DNA of 64,000 bases from Neopestalotiopsis rosae (Eukaryota > Ascomycota > Sordariomycetes > Amphisphaeriales > Sporocadaceae): positions 248,001 to 312,000 of the forward strand of contig JALGAS010000009.1 of assembly GCA_023078685.1 (NCBI GenBank), read 5' to 3'. Position 1 is the stretch's first letter; each line of letters opens with the position of its first letter. Of this stretch, positions 43,487 to 56,500 are shown piece after piece. The notes beneath the pieces are model-generated. The model was not told the DNA's origin. It saw nothing but the letters and a program-made list of their open reading frames with translations, and made no database searches. The position numbers were made by a program, and so were the translations under genes.

Positions 43487-44659
43487 ATGGGCTCAATCGG
43501 AGAGTTGCCAGATGCAAACTCCCCCGAGCTGAGACTCGTGGTCCCAACCGAGGAGGAGAAAAGACAGACGTGGATACAGAACCACGCGGAATGGGGCGGC
43601 GCGCTGGGCCTGCAGGACTATCTGGACAGAGAACCCTATGTGGCTTCCATACCGCTCTCTGAAAATGGTGGACTGCGGTATTGGATCCTGACCACAGCTA
43701 TGGGCTCCCCCGGCAGCCGCCCCGTACTCTCAAGTTGCGAGACGCTGCGGAAGAAAGTTCTAGTCACGGACCCCAAGACGGGCACCATTCGGGAGGACAT
43801 TGCTTACGGTGTCGGTAGCGTGTACACGAGCCCCAACTACAGAGGGAATCGGTATGCCAGCCGAATGCTGCAGGAACTCAAACCGAAGCTCGAGAACGGC
43901 TTTGAGACCATAGACGGAAAGCACGCCAAGCCCATTGCCAGCGCTCTCTGGAGTGATATTGGCAAGTCCTTCTACGCCAAGCTCGGATGGGACGTGTGCC
44001 CGAGCTTTCATGTCAGTTTCCGTGTACCGGAAGTAAACGACGCATCAAATGGCGTATCATCATCGACACCAGACCAAGTTGAGGCCATTACCTACGACAC
44101 TCTAGAATCATTTTGCAAGCGGGACGAAGAACTGCTCCGTAAACAATTAGTGAAAAATGCAAAGGGCGGAAAACCGCAACTTGCCTTTACTCCCAACCAT
44201 GACCTCCTGCGGTGGGCTCTATTCAGGGACGAGTTCATAGCCAGCCGGCTGTTCAAGGGGCAGGAACTGACCAAGGTCAAGGGGGCCGTCATTGGGCCCG
44301 AGGGAAAACGCGTATGGGCCATCTGGGCACGGAGCTTTTACAACGCCGAGGCCGTCGACAAAAACACCATGTACATTTTACGGCTCGTGTTTGAGGACGA
44401 GTCGGCGCCGCGCGAGGAGCTCGCCGCTTCGTTTGCGGCCATAATGCACAATGCCCAGGCCGAGGCCCGACTGGCGCGGATCGGCAAGATTGAGCTCTGG
44501 AACCCAACGCCCGTCATGGACGCCCTGATCAAGGAGAGCGGTCTCGATCACGATCTGGCCGAGCGCCAGAATGATAGCATTCCATCCTTGATGTGGTTCG
44601 GTGAGGGCGACAACAGCCAGGTTGAGTGGGTTGCAAACGAGAAGTATTGTTGGTCGTAA
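43487..44659 (+). CDS. LYC1-like GNAT N-acetyltransferase
   Basis: A single-exon 390-aa protein starting MGSIGELPD. The N-terminal half has a GNAT fold with motif A at IAYGVGSVYTSPNYRGNRYA (about 103-122), whose RGNRYA corresponds to the acetyl-CoA-binding Q/RxxGxG/A loop. The C-terminal half (ALFRDEFIASRLFKGQ... to the end) resembles the region typical of yeast LYC1, the lysine N6-acetyltransferase of lysine breakdown. There is no signal peptide, so it is probably cytosolic. The LYC1 link is family-level, and another amine substrate is possible. The frame is intact. Confidence 0.7.
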   Translation: MGSIGELPDANSPELRLVVPTEEEKRQTWIQNHAEWGGALGLQDYLDREPYVASIPLSENGGLRYWILTTAMGSPGSRPVLSSCETLRKKVLVTDPKTGTIREDIAYGVGSVYTSPNYRGNRYASRMLQELKPKLENGFETIDGKHAKPIASALWSDIGKSFYAKLGWDVCPSFHVSFRVPEVNDASNGVSSSTPDQVEAITYDTLESFCKRDEELLRKQLVKNAKGGKPQLAFTPNHDLLRWALFRDEFIASRLFKGQELTKVKGAVIGPEGKRVWAIWARSFYNAEAVDKNTMYILRLVFEDESAPREELAASFAAIMHNAQAEARLARIGKIELWNPTPVMDALIKESGLDHDLAERQNDSIPSLMWFGEGDNSQVEWVANEKYCWS

Positions 44660-45370
44660 GCCTGCATGTCGTTTTGGTCTTCAAGCATACACATACAGAC
44701 TGCCCTGTCTGTGTGTTCGTTTACTCGAAATTATTCAGCATGTAGTGATATTCAAAGCGACTGAGTTGACACCAAGTCCAGTTCTGCTTCGCAGAAGTCG
44801 TTGTGCTTTCTCTGCATACCTAGCTTTATTCCAGCATGAGTTGAAAGACATCAATTTCCAAGGACAGTGTAGTAGCCCTAGTTGCTCCCCTTTGCAGGTG
44901 ACTTTGAAAACAGAAGACGTAGGCATGTATTCACTTTTAAGCATTTAGGTGCGGAGAATTGAATTTGATTGGAGAGGCAAATGAAGGTCAGGGCACGAAA
45001 TTGGAACATATAACCGAGAAAGAGGAATGAGCATCACCATATGATATATTCATGTAGACTCAGAACATAGACGCTCTGGTTATTATATGCTGGCAAATGA
45101 GAAACCCCCCATCTCTTTAGAACAGACAAATCAGAGGAATGATGTCGGGGTTGGTTCTGTCGGCGGCTAATAAAGCCGAGCAGAGATCGAGCAGAATCCC
45201 AAGAACCATCTGCTCTATCATAAAACCGACTACGGTATCGTGAGAGCCGTCCTACCAATAACATTTACAGCTTGCCGATGAGGCCATCATCACTTCTTAT
45301 CCTCGTGAGACCCTTCAGGTACCCGATCGCTCAACCATGTGCCATCCGAAGCATCATACAACTGGTCCTC
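44660..45370. other. Intergenic between convergent genes
   Basis: About 710 bp with no recognised gene, between the 3' ends of the acetyltransferase and the RBR ligase. Confidence 0.5.
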
Positions 45371-48098
45371 CTAAGCCCTGGCCGGGCGAGCCCTGTTCTC
45401 CGGACGTGATTCTGCGATTGGTACGGACGCCGGTATACCCAGTCCATGTCCCAAAGGAGGAATGAAGGCACCTTGCAACATTTCCTGGCCACGATTTGGT
45501 CCCGCTGGGCGGTAATACGGTCTTGGCACCTGATTGCCATTGTTCCGTAGCCAATCTCGTCCTAGCGGCGCAAAGACTCCATTGTCTAGAGCGGGCAAAC
45601 GGGGAATCGAGGCATTTCCGTTGCGCAATACCATGTTCATGTCATCCACGTTTGCCCACGGCTTGTCCTTATCCAAGACGATTGGGTTGGCAGCGGTTTT
45701 ACCAGGCTCTGACAGAGGCAGAGGTGCAACGGCGGGCACGGCACGATTTGGTACGGCAGGTGGCATATTTGGAAACCCAACAGGCATTGCGTGCCTAACC
45801 TGATTCAGTTGGCCCTGTGTAAACCTTGCTGGCCAATTCATTGGCAGCTCCATTCTATTATTGAGTGCATTCTCTGCCTCGAGTGCATTGTCGAGGCCTC
45901 GGATGAGTAAATCATTAAATTCATCGTCGAATGCACCGCGCTGATCATTGAGAGGTATGTGTTGGTGATTCACTTGGTTCACCAGTCGGTCAGGCAGCTG
46001 GTTCCGTGCAGGTAGAGCAATCGGGCCATTCTGTCGACCAAAATTCTGCAGGTCTGGTGGTTCCCATCTTTGCCTCGGCAGATCTCGCCGTCTTGGGAAC
46101 ACCGCGTCGTTATAAAAGGGACCTCTCAAGGTGTTCTTATCTTTACGACTTTGTTCGTCTTCTGCGAATTGAGCAGAGATTTTGAGTTTCATCAGAGCCT
46201 CGTCGGTCTGTAGCATGAAGGATCAGTATAACATGAGCTTTAATATGGGTTGAGGCCAATGCCAACTGAGCATTTGCCAACATTGCGGCGTTTGGCTAAC
46301 TATAAAAATGGCTACTAAGCCAGGATGAGCACCGCTCACTCCGGAGGAGATATGGAAATCGCTAATTCGGTTCGGCTCAATGCCGATAAGACATTCCCGA
46401 GCAATCTGATTATACTGCCTCCGAGATATCGTCGAGCGGAAAAGAAAAGGTAAAGGCACAGAAAAATCAAGAAAATTTAGGCATTACCAAGTTTGGGTTT
46501 TCCTTGACGATTCGCGTCCGGCTGGCTTCTTCTGCGAGTTTTACTTCGTGCTCGTGTCTTTCTTCTGTTTTGTCAAAAAGCGGACACTGGCCATTTTTAC
46601 CTCCCCTGGTGGCATCGTTGAAATGTGCATAATCGTCGACTGTCTTGCGGCATACATAGCACTGAAGCGCGCCACAGCGCGTGCAACGGATCTTGTTGCA
46701 GCCGTCGTACTTGATATATGGCTGGGTACCTAGTATACGTTAGTCATTCCCGCAGGTGTATGGAAGAATCTGGAAGCTTTATTACATTTGTTGCACTTTC
46801 GAATGATTGCATCGCTCATGGCTTCTTCAATAGTATGTCTTGCGCATTGGCCTTCATCTTCAGCGGCCTCGGCACAAGTCTTTGGAAGGTGTGTCCGCTT
46901 GCGACAGTATCGGCAGCTCACTGCTTCGCAACTGAGATTGATACAGTGAAACTCCTTGTTCTCGGATATCGGAACGTATTCCATTGCCATTGGGCAAAAA
47001 GGGCAGGTCTCAAGGTTTTCGATTCCTGCTCCTTCAAGTGCAGCCTTTGCTTCATTCCTATCCAGTGCAATTTGAAGTTTCTTGTCGAGAAAGACTTGCT
47101 TTTGGGCGTGAGAGTAGCCTGCAGAACAGCCATCCATCGAAAGACATGTGAGAACGTATTGCCCGTTGCCTACCAGGGTCTCTGCTTGTTGCTTCATGCA
47201 TGGCCGGCAGAACCACTGTCAAGATGTCTGAGGTCAGCAATTGTCATTTACACCTTGGCAGCAGTCTGGTGACTGTCACAGCCTCGAAATAGACAAGAAG
47301 AAGGAGAAATATATGTGTGAGATCACTCACATGTAAAGTAGTGCCTTCACAATGCACCATTCGGTTGAGAGGGAACTCATCGAAGCAACAGCCACACTCT
47401 TCCGTCTCGCCTTTCTCTCTGGCGTGTTCCAAATTTAGCTGCTCCGCATCCTTTTCGGCCTTCACTCGTCTTGCTGCAATGAACTCGTCCAGCGCTTTGC
47501 ATTCAGCTGGCTTCAACCATCTTCGATCAAGGTCCTGTATTTGCGAAGGACGGTACTTGTCCAGGATTTTGGTGCGCGTCTTTTTCGGCGTCCATTTAGG
47601 TTTGACTGAATCCCCGCTCCTGTTCTGTTCATCTATGGCGAGGTATGTCTTGTATAAGGAGTTGCCATTCTCGTACAACAATGTGGGATTGATCGTTCGC
47701 TTTGGAATAAAAGGAAAGTCCTGACCGATAAGCGCCATCGCCATATTCTTGTATGCTGAGGCTGAAGAGATCTCATGGAGATAAAGCGGGTCATCAATGT
47801 TGGCCCTCACGTCGCGATTGGGATCTTCAGTACCACTGTCGTCACTGTCTTCGTCGTATGCTTCCCTGCCTTCACCACCGTCAACAGAGCTGCGTTTGCG
47901 CTTCAAAGGACCCGTCCGGCGAGGGTAAGGTTGACCTTGCTCCTGTTTATCAAGAATCGCCGCAATAATGGCCTCGCTGTTGGACGACTGCTCTCGAGCA
48001 ACCTGTGCCAAATGGTCCGGGTCGATGTCTGGAAAGAGTAACAGGGCCTGGTCAATGCCTGACGGCTTGTCTGCATCTACTACCCAGGCGTCATCCAT
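45371..48098 (-). CDS. RBR (RING-between-RING) E3 ubiquitin ligase, RNF216/TRIAD3-like
   Basis: Four exons: 48098-47331, 47215-46786, 46729-46489 and 46207-45371. The N-terminus has a CUE/UBA-like stretch (IDQALLLFPDIDPDHLAQVA). RING1 starts CGCCFDEFPLNRMVHCEG. An IBR region with CPFCPMAMEYVP and CRYCRKRTHLPKTC follows, then RING2 with CNKCTQPYIKYDGCNKIRC, whose DGC cysteine is the likely catalytic thioester Cys. The Pro/Arg/Asn-rich C-terminus is probably disordered. RBR ligases pass ubiquitin through that Cys to substrates. The exon lengths sum to 2276 nt, one short of a multiple of three. At 46493-46505 the frame runs ...IVKETQTW-stop, whereas one more A would give the expected ...VKENPNL joined to TDEALMKLK. 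This is a 1-nt deletion or a sequence error. Confidence 0.8.
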
Positions 48099-49841
48099 TG
48101 GTTGTTGCGTGGCCAAAGATCCCCAAATGTTTGTTCTTTTTTGCGAATAGTTTCCCAGGGAAAGCCCACAATCGGGTAGAACGTATTATTGATTAGTTTC
48201 GAAAACCCTCCGCACAAGCCCATTTCGGGGCACGGAGCCAAGTTTTGTGCGCCTGCTCCCTTTCCCTGCCTGAGAAATATTAGCCCTGGTACCTGTCTGC
48301 CTCTCGTTGCTTCCAGACAAAGGTGGACGCTGGACGGATGATGATGGTTCGAGAGTGGTGGAATAAGATCGCGTGACCTAGCTTTGGAGAAGGGCAATTC
48401 ACGTGCTTGAGATAAGCAGCTGTTGGGGGACAGAAGCTGTGGTGAACTCCAGGTCGCTTCTCAATGGAGGAAGGAAGCATCAGAAGAACCAATATTGCAA
48501 TTCCCTCCGAAATGACAGCAATTTGAGTTCTCCGTTTCCTCGCATCTTCCCCAAATGCCACAGTTGCATAATTGATGAATAGTTGGAACGAAATAGGTTT
48601 TTCAAAGCCCAAGAAAAGGTGAGAACTCACGTTGCAGTGATGAGGCTGAAGGGTGGATCGGATGACAGCGGCTGTTGCAGTCGGGCATAAGCAACCCTCT
48701 TTGCTTCAAAGACCTTTAGGTTGCGGCTTGACAAGAATGCCTGCAAGTTTTGTGTGGCAGATGGTGAGCTGCTGCACTTGTGATGGCAAGGTGAAGTCTT
48801 TTACCTGGGACGGAAGGCACAGTGAAGGGAGGATTCAATGCAGTGGCCTTGAATAATGGTGGTGAAAATGCTTGTAAGGCGTTGGAAACAGAAAAGTGAA
48901 AGAAGGATCACTGTGCGCAAACGAATGAAACAGCAGCCACCAATGCGACTGCTCGTTTGTGACGATACAGCGATCACTGTCTACGTGAAGGTAGATAATC
49001 AGATACAGCACTTAGTGGCAGCTTAGACACGGCGAATGAAGCATCTGAAGCAGCTGGGAATTGCCTGGGGCTATCAAGGAGTTGGGTTGGCCATCAGTTG
49101 CTGGAAGGAGCAACATACCCAGAGGCAGCTTAAAGGTTTGGACCTGAGTGCTGATTACCTCAAGGTAAGGGAGACACTTGCACCATCTCGTACGATAAGT
49201 GCGGGCTCGTCGAAGGGAGCTCCGTGTACGTGGAGCGGTCCAGAAGGTTGAGAGGTCAAAAGATAGAAGAAGCTCCGGCTGGCGGGGCGCCGCGCGACAA
49301 GAGCTGCATCGTTGACAAAGAATCAAGTGAGCAAGTAGGTCAGTATTGATAGGTTGGTTGTATGTAAGAGCTGAAATGGAAGAAGGCCAGAAGGCAGCTA
49401 GGCAAGGCGGGAGCTAGAGCTTCTCTACAGCAGCCTCCGCTCAACGACATCGATAATGTTATGAACCTACAGCAATTCACCAATAGAGAACAGAGTTATA
49501 AACTGACTTTAGATTGGAATAGAAATGAGAAACTGTATTTATTTCTATTCTGATTATAGAAACACCCCGAGTTTAGAATACGTTCTGTTATTTCCCTTTT
49601 AAAGTTAATCGAATTACCCCACATCGAACGGAGGCAACCAAGACATGACGATTACGCTTGATATATGTCACCCAAGGAGCTGCCTAGCAACGCTGTTTCT
49701 GTAACATAACATCATCACTTCACCTTCTGTACATCTTTTGCTGCAACTTCTTTCCCTGGACCACTAAAACTGCACTGCTTTTGACAGAAGTACACTGGCA
49801 TCCGATTCTCCATATTACTGGCCATTTGCCAAACGACCAAA
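48099..49841. other. Intergenic, 1.7 kb, divergent
   Basis: Lies between the RBR ligase (minus) and the PI31-like gene (plus). No gene is recognised. The small frames at 48280-48630 and 49012-49326 (minus) lack any signature. Confidence 0.5.
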
Positions 49842-50972
49842 ATGACAAATCCCCTGCATTCTTCGGCCATCCTGAAGGGGATGGCTGAAGCTCTGCCCAC
49901 ACACCCTACGGGCGATACGACTTCAGACCTAAGTAGCTCGCACGAAGCTCTCGCCCTCTTTGCGCATGCATGTATGGCATCGCTTGGCTTTCGCCTGCTC
50001 GGTTTCGATGAGGAAAAGACCATTGAAGCCAAGTGCCGAGAGCTTGCCCCGCGCCTTCCGGAGAACTGGAATGCATCCTTCAACTCTTGTTCCTTTGTCT
50101 ATGCGCACTCACAGTCAGCACTCAAATTCGTGCTCAAAGTCGACAGAATCGGAGGCAAGGCAGAGATTCGTGGTGTTGCAATCGAGGATGACCGCATTGC
50201 AAGGGCCGAGGTCACTATCAAGGACTACGTTTCAAATGGATCTCTTCCGGTCCGAATCACCTTGACGAGCGAGTCTCAAGAGGATCGATCCGACTTGCAC
50301 GACAAGCTGCAAGCCGTCTTTATCAACGAGGGCCGCATCACAGACCTGGCCAACTTGATTAAGGTGCAGATTGTTCAGAAGCTACTGCCTTCACTGCAAA
50401 AGGAAGGCTATGAGGAGTCGCCAGACGACCGCGCTGCTAGACAAGATGCCGAGGAGAGTGGCCGTCGTGGGCCCAGACCGAACCCACAGATGCCGGACCC
50501 TCTGCCACAGCCAGCAAACCCTTACGGCTTTGAGGACCCCCTAAATCCTCCGCCCAGACGGCCTGTGCCGGCCGGCGATTTCCCTCCTCCAGGCTTCGAG
50601 GATCCGTACGATATTCACCGCCCGCCTCGTGCTGGAATGGCACCAGGCATATCACCCTTTGGCAACCTCGGGGCAGACGATCTCCATCCTCCAGGATTGG
50701 GTCCTCATGATCCCCTCCGGCCATCGCTCGGTGGAGGCGGACTGCCGCGTCCTGGAGGATCTCGAGGCATGCACCCGACTTTTGACGATCTCATGGGGCG
50801 TGACGGTGGTTCATCTTCTGGGCTTGATCCTCAAGTGCCTCCTGGGGCGCGGTACGATCCTCTCGGCCCAGGCGGACACCCGCGGTTTGGTGGTCGTGGC
50901 CCCGGATCTGGCAATAATTGGTTTGGTGGTAATGGAGGCGGACCTGGAGGATTCGGCGGTGGTATCATCTAG
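49842..50972 (+). CDS. PI31-like proteasome regulator
   Basis: A single-exon 376-aa protein. The N-terminal part (about 15-190) resembles the PI31 FP domain: an ALALFAHACMASLGFRLLGF helix, PENWN, a central beta region (SALKFVLKVDRIGGKAEIRG) and a helical LANLIKVQIVQKLLPSLQ. The C-terminal part is Pro/Gly/Asp-rich with repeated FEDP, HPPGLGP and GFGG motifs, as in PI31/Fub1 proteins that bind the 20S proteasome. It probably modulates proteasome activity or assembly in the cytosol and nucleus. The start at 49842 gives a normal family N-terminus. Confidence 0.8.
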   Translation: MTNPLHSSAILKGMAEALPTHPTGDTTSDLSSSHEALALFAHACMASLGFRLLGFDEEKTIEAKCRELAPRLPENWNASFNSCSFVYAHSQSALKFVLKVDRIGGKAEIRGVAIEDDRIARAEVTIKDYVSNGSLPVRITLTSESQEDRSDLHDKLQAVFINEGRITDLANLIKVQIVQKLLPSLQKEGYEESPDDRAARQDAEESGRRGPRPNPQMPDPLPQPANPYGFEDPLNPPPRRPVPAGDFPPPGFEDPYDIHRPPRAGMAPGISPFGNLGADDLHPPGLGPHDPLRPSLGGGGLPRPGGSRGMHPTFDDLMGRDGGSSSGLDPQVPPGARYDPLGPGGHPRFGGRGPGSGNNWFGGNGGGPGGFGGGII

Positions 50973-51317
50973 TGTTGTCACAAGCTGTAGAAAATCTGTA
51001 TCAACACAAAAGATTCATGTATCGCAGCGGGAAGGAAGCATACGAGATTGTCACGAAAATCACGAACAAGGGAATAGGAGTAACACTCAGAGTCTTTTGA
51101 CATTAGACTCACAATATGAATTAATGAATTAACTGTATTACCACCGATATCACACCTCCGCCACGCAGATGCACCGCTCATGGCTTTGATGAACCCTTTT
51201 CACTCGCGTGAACGCAGTCAATTTATAGTTTGATGAGAAAGTGAAATGTGCATGCACTCGTTTCGAAAAGGAGCTTGATTGCATTCCCGATAAATGATCG
51301 ACCCGACTCATATGCCT
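50973..51317. other. Short intergenic between convergent genes
   Basis: 345 bp between the 3' ends of the PI31-like and Rev7 genes. Nothing further was seen. Confidence 0.5.
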
Positions 51318-52245
51318 TCATCCGGATGACGTATTCGATGAGGCCAGGTCTCCCTTCGCTTTTCCTTCTTCAACCCAGCACTCGAAGAACAGCGGCCCAA
51401 CCTCAACTGATCGTATGGGCATGGTCTGGGCACCGCCGACATCTGCACCCGGCGCCACCTTGTCCTTGGACGATGGCTGAAGATTAGGCTCGGATGGAAT
51501 CCAAGATTGCGGGTACTGCTCTTCCTGTCAGCATCATCGTGTATGTAATGTCGAAACCAGCATGGTGTGTGTAGAGAGAGAGAGCACTTACCCCGATTGG
51601 AGCTTCACCCTCATCGCGAAGTTCCACTGCGACGGTGAAGCTGCAGCCTTCTGGTAGTTCTGCCATCTTCTCGCCAGCCAACGCCATGCGTCTCACAGCG
51701 CCCCGAAAGGCCTCGTCCACATCGGTCCAGTTGACCCGTGGCGCTGCCTTTTTCTGTGCCACCGCCCCAGTCACATCGCCTAGGCCGCCTCCGCCAGGCC
51801 GGTCCAACTCCCCTCCTCCCGGGATTGGCACCCGCTCGGGCCCCCCTACCCCGTCGTCCTCCTCGTCTCGGCGGTTGCCCCGTGGCTCCTTGTACCCCTT
51901 GAACGCCGGGAACTGCGCCACGTCAATCATCCACCGCTCGAGCACCTTGGATTCTGCTGCTGCTGGAGCGTGAATCGCAATGGCGATGCGGCTGACGACG
52001 CCGAGGACCAGCTGCGCACGGATGGCGTCCACGGCATCGCGGATCCAGTTGCACACGGCCGGGTGGCGCGACTGGTGCACCGCTAGGTTGTAGGCCCGGG
52101 TGGTGAGGAAAGTCGTCGGCGGGTACAGATTCCGGTAGAACAGCACATTGTGAATGGCGACGGTCAGGAAATGCGTAAAGGAGAGCAGGAGGTGAGATGA
52201 TTGCGTCAAGGAGAGTGTAACGGGGCCATGGGGTTCTGATGGCAT
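51318..52245 (-). CDS. rev7: Rev7 / MAD2B HORMA-domain protein
   Basis: Two exons (52245-51592 and 51524-51318) give 286 aa. The HORMA fold is seen in the N-terminal LLSFTHFLTVAIHNVLFYRNLYP, the VLERWMIDV strand region and the C-terminal safety-belt-like part (QYPQSWIPSEPNLQP, IRSVEVGPLFFECWVEEG) encoded by exon 2. Rev7 is the accessory subunit of DNA polymerase zeta in translesion synthesis and takes part in repair-pathway choice. A Gly/Pro-rich insert (about 135-165) is unlike the compact vertebrate protein. The intron contains a GAGAGA run and its unspliced frame ends early at 51484, so splicing is needed for the conserved C-terminus. Confidence 0.85.
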
Positions 52246-53538
52246 GGCTGAGTTCTGGTATGGTATAATGGGCTCAGCACTCTCTACTATAGTAGGTACA
52301 TTTAGACAGAGTCAGATAATACTGCGACTCTAGATCCATGTGCATGTGCGCCCCGGTCTCCATTAGTGAACCAATTCACCGCTGTAGGCAGCTTTCGTAG
52401 GTGGAACTAGGTATGCGAACTGGTTGCCGATTAGGTGCAGTAGTTCTAGCTGAACTGGTGTTGCATCGTTTCACTAAAATACAAGCGTTGCGATGAGATC
52501 ACATGCATTCAATGGCGGCCTGGCTGACCTCTAGTGATAGTTTTCCGGGGGTGGCCCCGTTCGGGCTGTTTCTGAAGTTTCGAGAATACGCAACGCACGG
52601 GGATGGGACGAATGATTGCGCCGCCAAAGGATTGTATGTACAGTACAGAGGCGTGCTGAGGCAGACGCGTAGAGGGGTAAAGAGGAGGGGTAATTGGTGA
52701 CGCGACACCCAGGAGCTAATCGTGGGAGAATTGATGGCCCCGTTATGCTGATGGTCTCTGCTAAAATGGTGAAACCTCTCTACCGAGGCCGCAACGGCTG
52801 GTTGTAGCTTGTAGCTTGTAGCACCCTCGTATCATAGAGTTTGTTTGTTCTTGATTGATTTCTTTTCTCTTTGGCAACAACCCGCATATGTCAAGTTTGT
52901 GAACCTGCAAGATAGAATATTATTAACATGGATTGAATCTTTGCGTGGACTCGGGCTCATTGTCCAGTTTAGTAGACATCATCGCCTCTGTGCGCATCGA
53001 TGAAAGCAATAACATTGCTTATACCATTTTTATTCACTTGGGGGTATGTGCCTGTCCGGCAGTTGCCAAAAAGTCGGGATCGACGAGGGTCCAAACGCTC
53101 AAACGCGTCCCGCACCTTGACCTTTTCCTTGGCATCAAGAAAGACCCAAGACCATTCAGTGCGCCAACGCTTCTTGTGTAGCAACTTTCTCACCACCTCT
53201 GCACCTCTGGAGTCTCGGGTCCATTTTCTTTGGATATTCGTCCCCTTGTACTCGGACTCGACCTAACCGGGTCGCAATTAATCAATTATAACACAAACTC
53301 CAAACCTGGGTATCACTTCGTACCTGCTGCCGCCCGACTTCGTACCTCTCCCACCGGCGCACCTAGTTGTTTTAGGTGGGCCTACACCACCTACTACGTA
53401 CACCGCATCCAAACAAGCAAATCCACCCCTCGAGTTGCCGCCCGCCGACGGTGCTGCGCAACGACTGCATCATACGAGATTGTAAACGAAAGTCAATCGA
53501 AATTTCAACAAATTCGCGCCGAGCAAGATTGGCCCAAC
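52246..53538. other. Divergent intergenic, 1.3 kb
   Basis: Presumed promoters of Rev7 (minus) and KAP114 (plus). A GTAGCTT tandem repeat lies near 52803-52820. The KAP114 frame is open upstream of its chosen start back to 53230, but without family features. Confidence 0.5.
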
Positions 53539-56500
53539 ATGGAGGATCAGCTCGTCCAGATCCTTGCCAACACGCATTCGGCCGCCGAGGGTCCTCGCAA
53601 GCAGGCCGAGCTGGACTTGAAGCATGCTCGAACGAACCCTGCTTTCCCCATTTCGCTGGCAAACATTGGCAGCCATGCATCAGTGACGCTCGAGATTCGT
53701 CAATCCGCCCTTTCATCCCTGCGCCAGTTCATTGAGCGCAACTGGACGGGAGAGAGCGACGAGGGCCCGGTTATCCCAATTTCAGACCAGGTGAAGGAGC
53801 AGGTTCGGTCTGTGGTGTTGGAGATTGCCCTCAGTTCGGATGAGGAGCGTAAGATCAAGACTGCTGCCAGGTACGTGGGAAATAAAGTGCGGTCGCACAT
53901 ACGTCTCAGACCCTGCTTTCGTGGGCTTGTTTGACTTTTGACTCCGCGCTGTCACTGTGTATTATTGCAAGCAAAGGGGTATTTGCTGACTTGTAATCAT
54001 GACAGTTTCGTTGTCGGCAAGATTGCCAACTCCGACTTCCCGGAACAATGGCCAAGTCTGCTCCCGACTTTGCTCAACGTTATCCCGACTGGGACTGATG
54101 GTCAACTCCACGGCGCTCTCAGGGTCTTGAGTGACCTGGTCGACGAGAGCTTAAGCGACGAGCAATTCTTTAGCATGGCACAGAGTATCGTCAAGGTTGT
54201 CTATGATGTGGCTCTTAACGAGAACCGAAAGCCCATCCTGAGAGCTCTAGCCATCTCGGTCTTCAAGGGATGCTTTGATCTCATGGACCAGGTCAAGGAC
54301 GATCATCCCAAGGAGGTCAAAGGTTTCGCCGACGAAGCTCTGAAGGGCTGGTTCCCCTTTTTCCACCAAGTGATGAAGGCGCCTCTCCCAGAAATCGACA
54401 GCCAGGTCACAGGGCAGCCTGATAGTTGGCATGGAATAATTGCCCTCAAACTGCAGGTTGTCAAGTGCTTGATGAAGGTCAAGGCTGTTTTCCCGATGCT
54501 ACTGCTGCCAGAGACACCAGGCTTCTTCGAATCTGCTTGGCAAGAACTCTTGCTTCTTGAGCCCGCCTACGAACGAATGTACATTGAGAATGAGGCTCAG
54601 GGCAGACTAGAGGACTCTGATGGTCTGCCGTACACCCTGGACTTCCTTGTTCTTGAGCAATTGGACTTCTTGACTGGCTGCCTGAGAGCTGGTCCCGTGC
54701 AAAAGCAACTACAGGCCCAGATTGACCAGAGTGGCGCTGTTCATGAGACGCAATGGGTCCTGGACCTCATGAAGCTGGCCACTTCCTATGCGCAGATTGC
54801 GCGCGAGGAACAAGAGCTTTGGGAGATCGATGTCGGCCTATTTTTGGCTGAAGAGACTTCGGTCAGCGCAAACTACACGCCGCGAACTGCTTCCGGCGAT
54901 ATCTTGATCAAGCTGGGCGAGTGGTTGAAGCAGAGAGCGCTCGAAGGTCTTTTCACGCATACAAAGACACTGTTCACAGCCGAGACATCTTGGAGAAAAC
55001 AAGAAGCTGCACTCTATCTGCTAAACATGATGATGGCCGACTTCATGGATATTGACACAGAAATCCCGACGGCGATCACAGAGGCATATCTCGAATGTGT
55101 CAAGTATGCCATCAGCAAACCGGACGAGCCACTGCTACGTGCTCGTGGATACTTGGTCTCGGGTGTCTTGGTTCAGAGCAATGCCTCTATTGCCGGCTTG
55201 GCCGAACAGGTTGTGAATGCCATCACTTCTGATGAGTCCGAGCTCGTCCAAGCAGCCTGCATCAAGGCAATCGAAGGCTACATGCGTTGTGGCGCTATCC
55301 AGAGGCAAGCCCAGGCTAGCATCGTACATGCTGTCTCGCAATGGATCGGCAGCAAGGACATGACTGACATTGAAGAGGCTGATGATCTTCTGGTTACATT
55401 GGCCGAGACTTTGCGCGCCGCCATCAACATTGATCGCCGTATCGCCGTTTCGCCTGAAGTCCCTGCACTGGACCTCTTGTTCCTAATTGCAAAGCATGGC
55501 GCATCTAACTGGCAGGTCACTATGATGATTTGCGAGGCTTTTGAGGACATTGTCCAGAATATGGCTGACCCTTCGTCGTACGCTGCCTTGTGCGCCAAAG
55601 TCCTCCCTTCTCTGACGGGTACTTTCGATGTTGCTAACGTCACATCGGACAACCCTCTGGTTACGGTAAGTTGATCTGCGAAATGATTTTCCTCACTGGA
55701 CTCACAACTTAACATTCTTCTAGTTTGCCGCGGAATTAATGGCTTCCCTGACTCAATATGGCACGGAGCCTCTTCCTCCCGGATTTGTGGCAACGACACT
55801 GCCCAGACTCAACCGCCTTCTCTCGGAAAGCAATGAGGGAGAGATCCTTCGACCTGGCGCAGAGTCTGTCAAGTACCTCTTGGCTCATGACCACGAACAA
55901 ATGTTCAACTATCAGGATGAAAATGGACGCTCTGGCCTGGAAGTCTGTCTACGCATCATTGACAGATTGCTTAGTACCTCTATTGAAGATAACGCCGCAT
56001 CCGAGGTAGGCGGTCTGGCTGCTGAGTTGGTTGAGAAGGCTGGCCACGAGCGATTGGGTCCATTCCTACCCCAGCTATTGCAAGCTGTGGCAAACCGTCT
56101 TGCAACGGCAGAGGCTGCCCCCTTTATTCAGTCCTTGATTCTGGTCTTTGCACGACTTTCTCTCGTTGGCGCCCATGATGTTGTCGAATTCCTCGGAACC
56201 ATCCAGATCGAAGGCCAGAATGGATTACAAGTTGTATTCAGCAAGTGGCTGGAGAATTCAGTGAACTTTTCTGGATATGATGAGATTCGACAGAAGTAAG
56301 CTCGTATCCATTCCATTGCAAACCAACAGTGCTAACAAATGTAGTGTCATCGCACTTTCGAAGCTTTACTCGCTCAACGATGCGAGACTGGCTCAGACTA
56401 TGGTGAAGGGCGATATGATCATGCCTACTAGCGATAGAATCATGACTCGCTCGAGAGCAAAGCAGAGTACGTTTGATGACATGTCTTCGCCCCCTAGAAC

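Noticed and set aside
53230..53538. Upstream extension of KAP114
   Set aside because: In frame and open, but it lacks importin features. The ATG at 53539 gives the typical karyopherin N-terminus.
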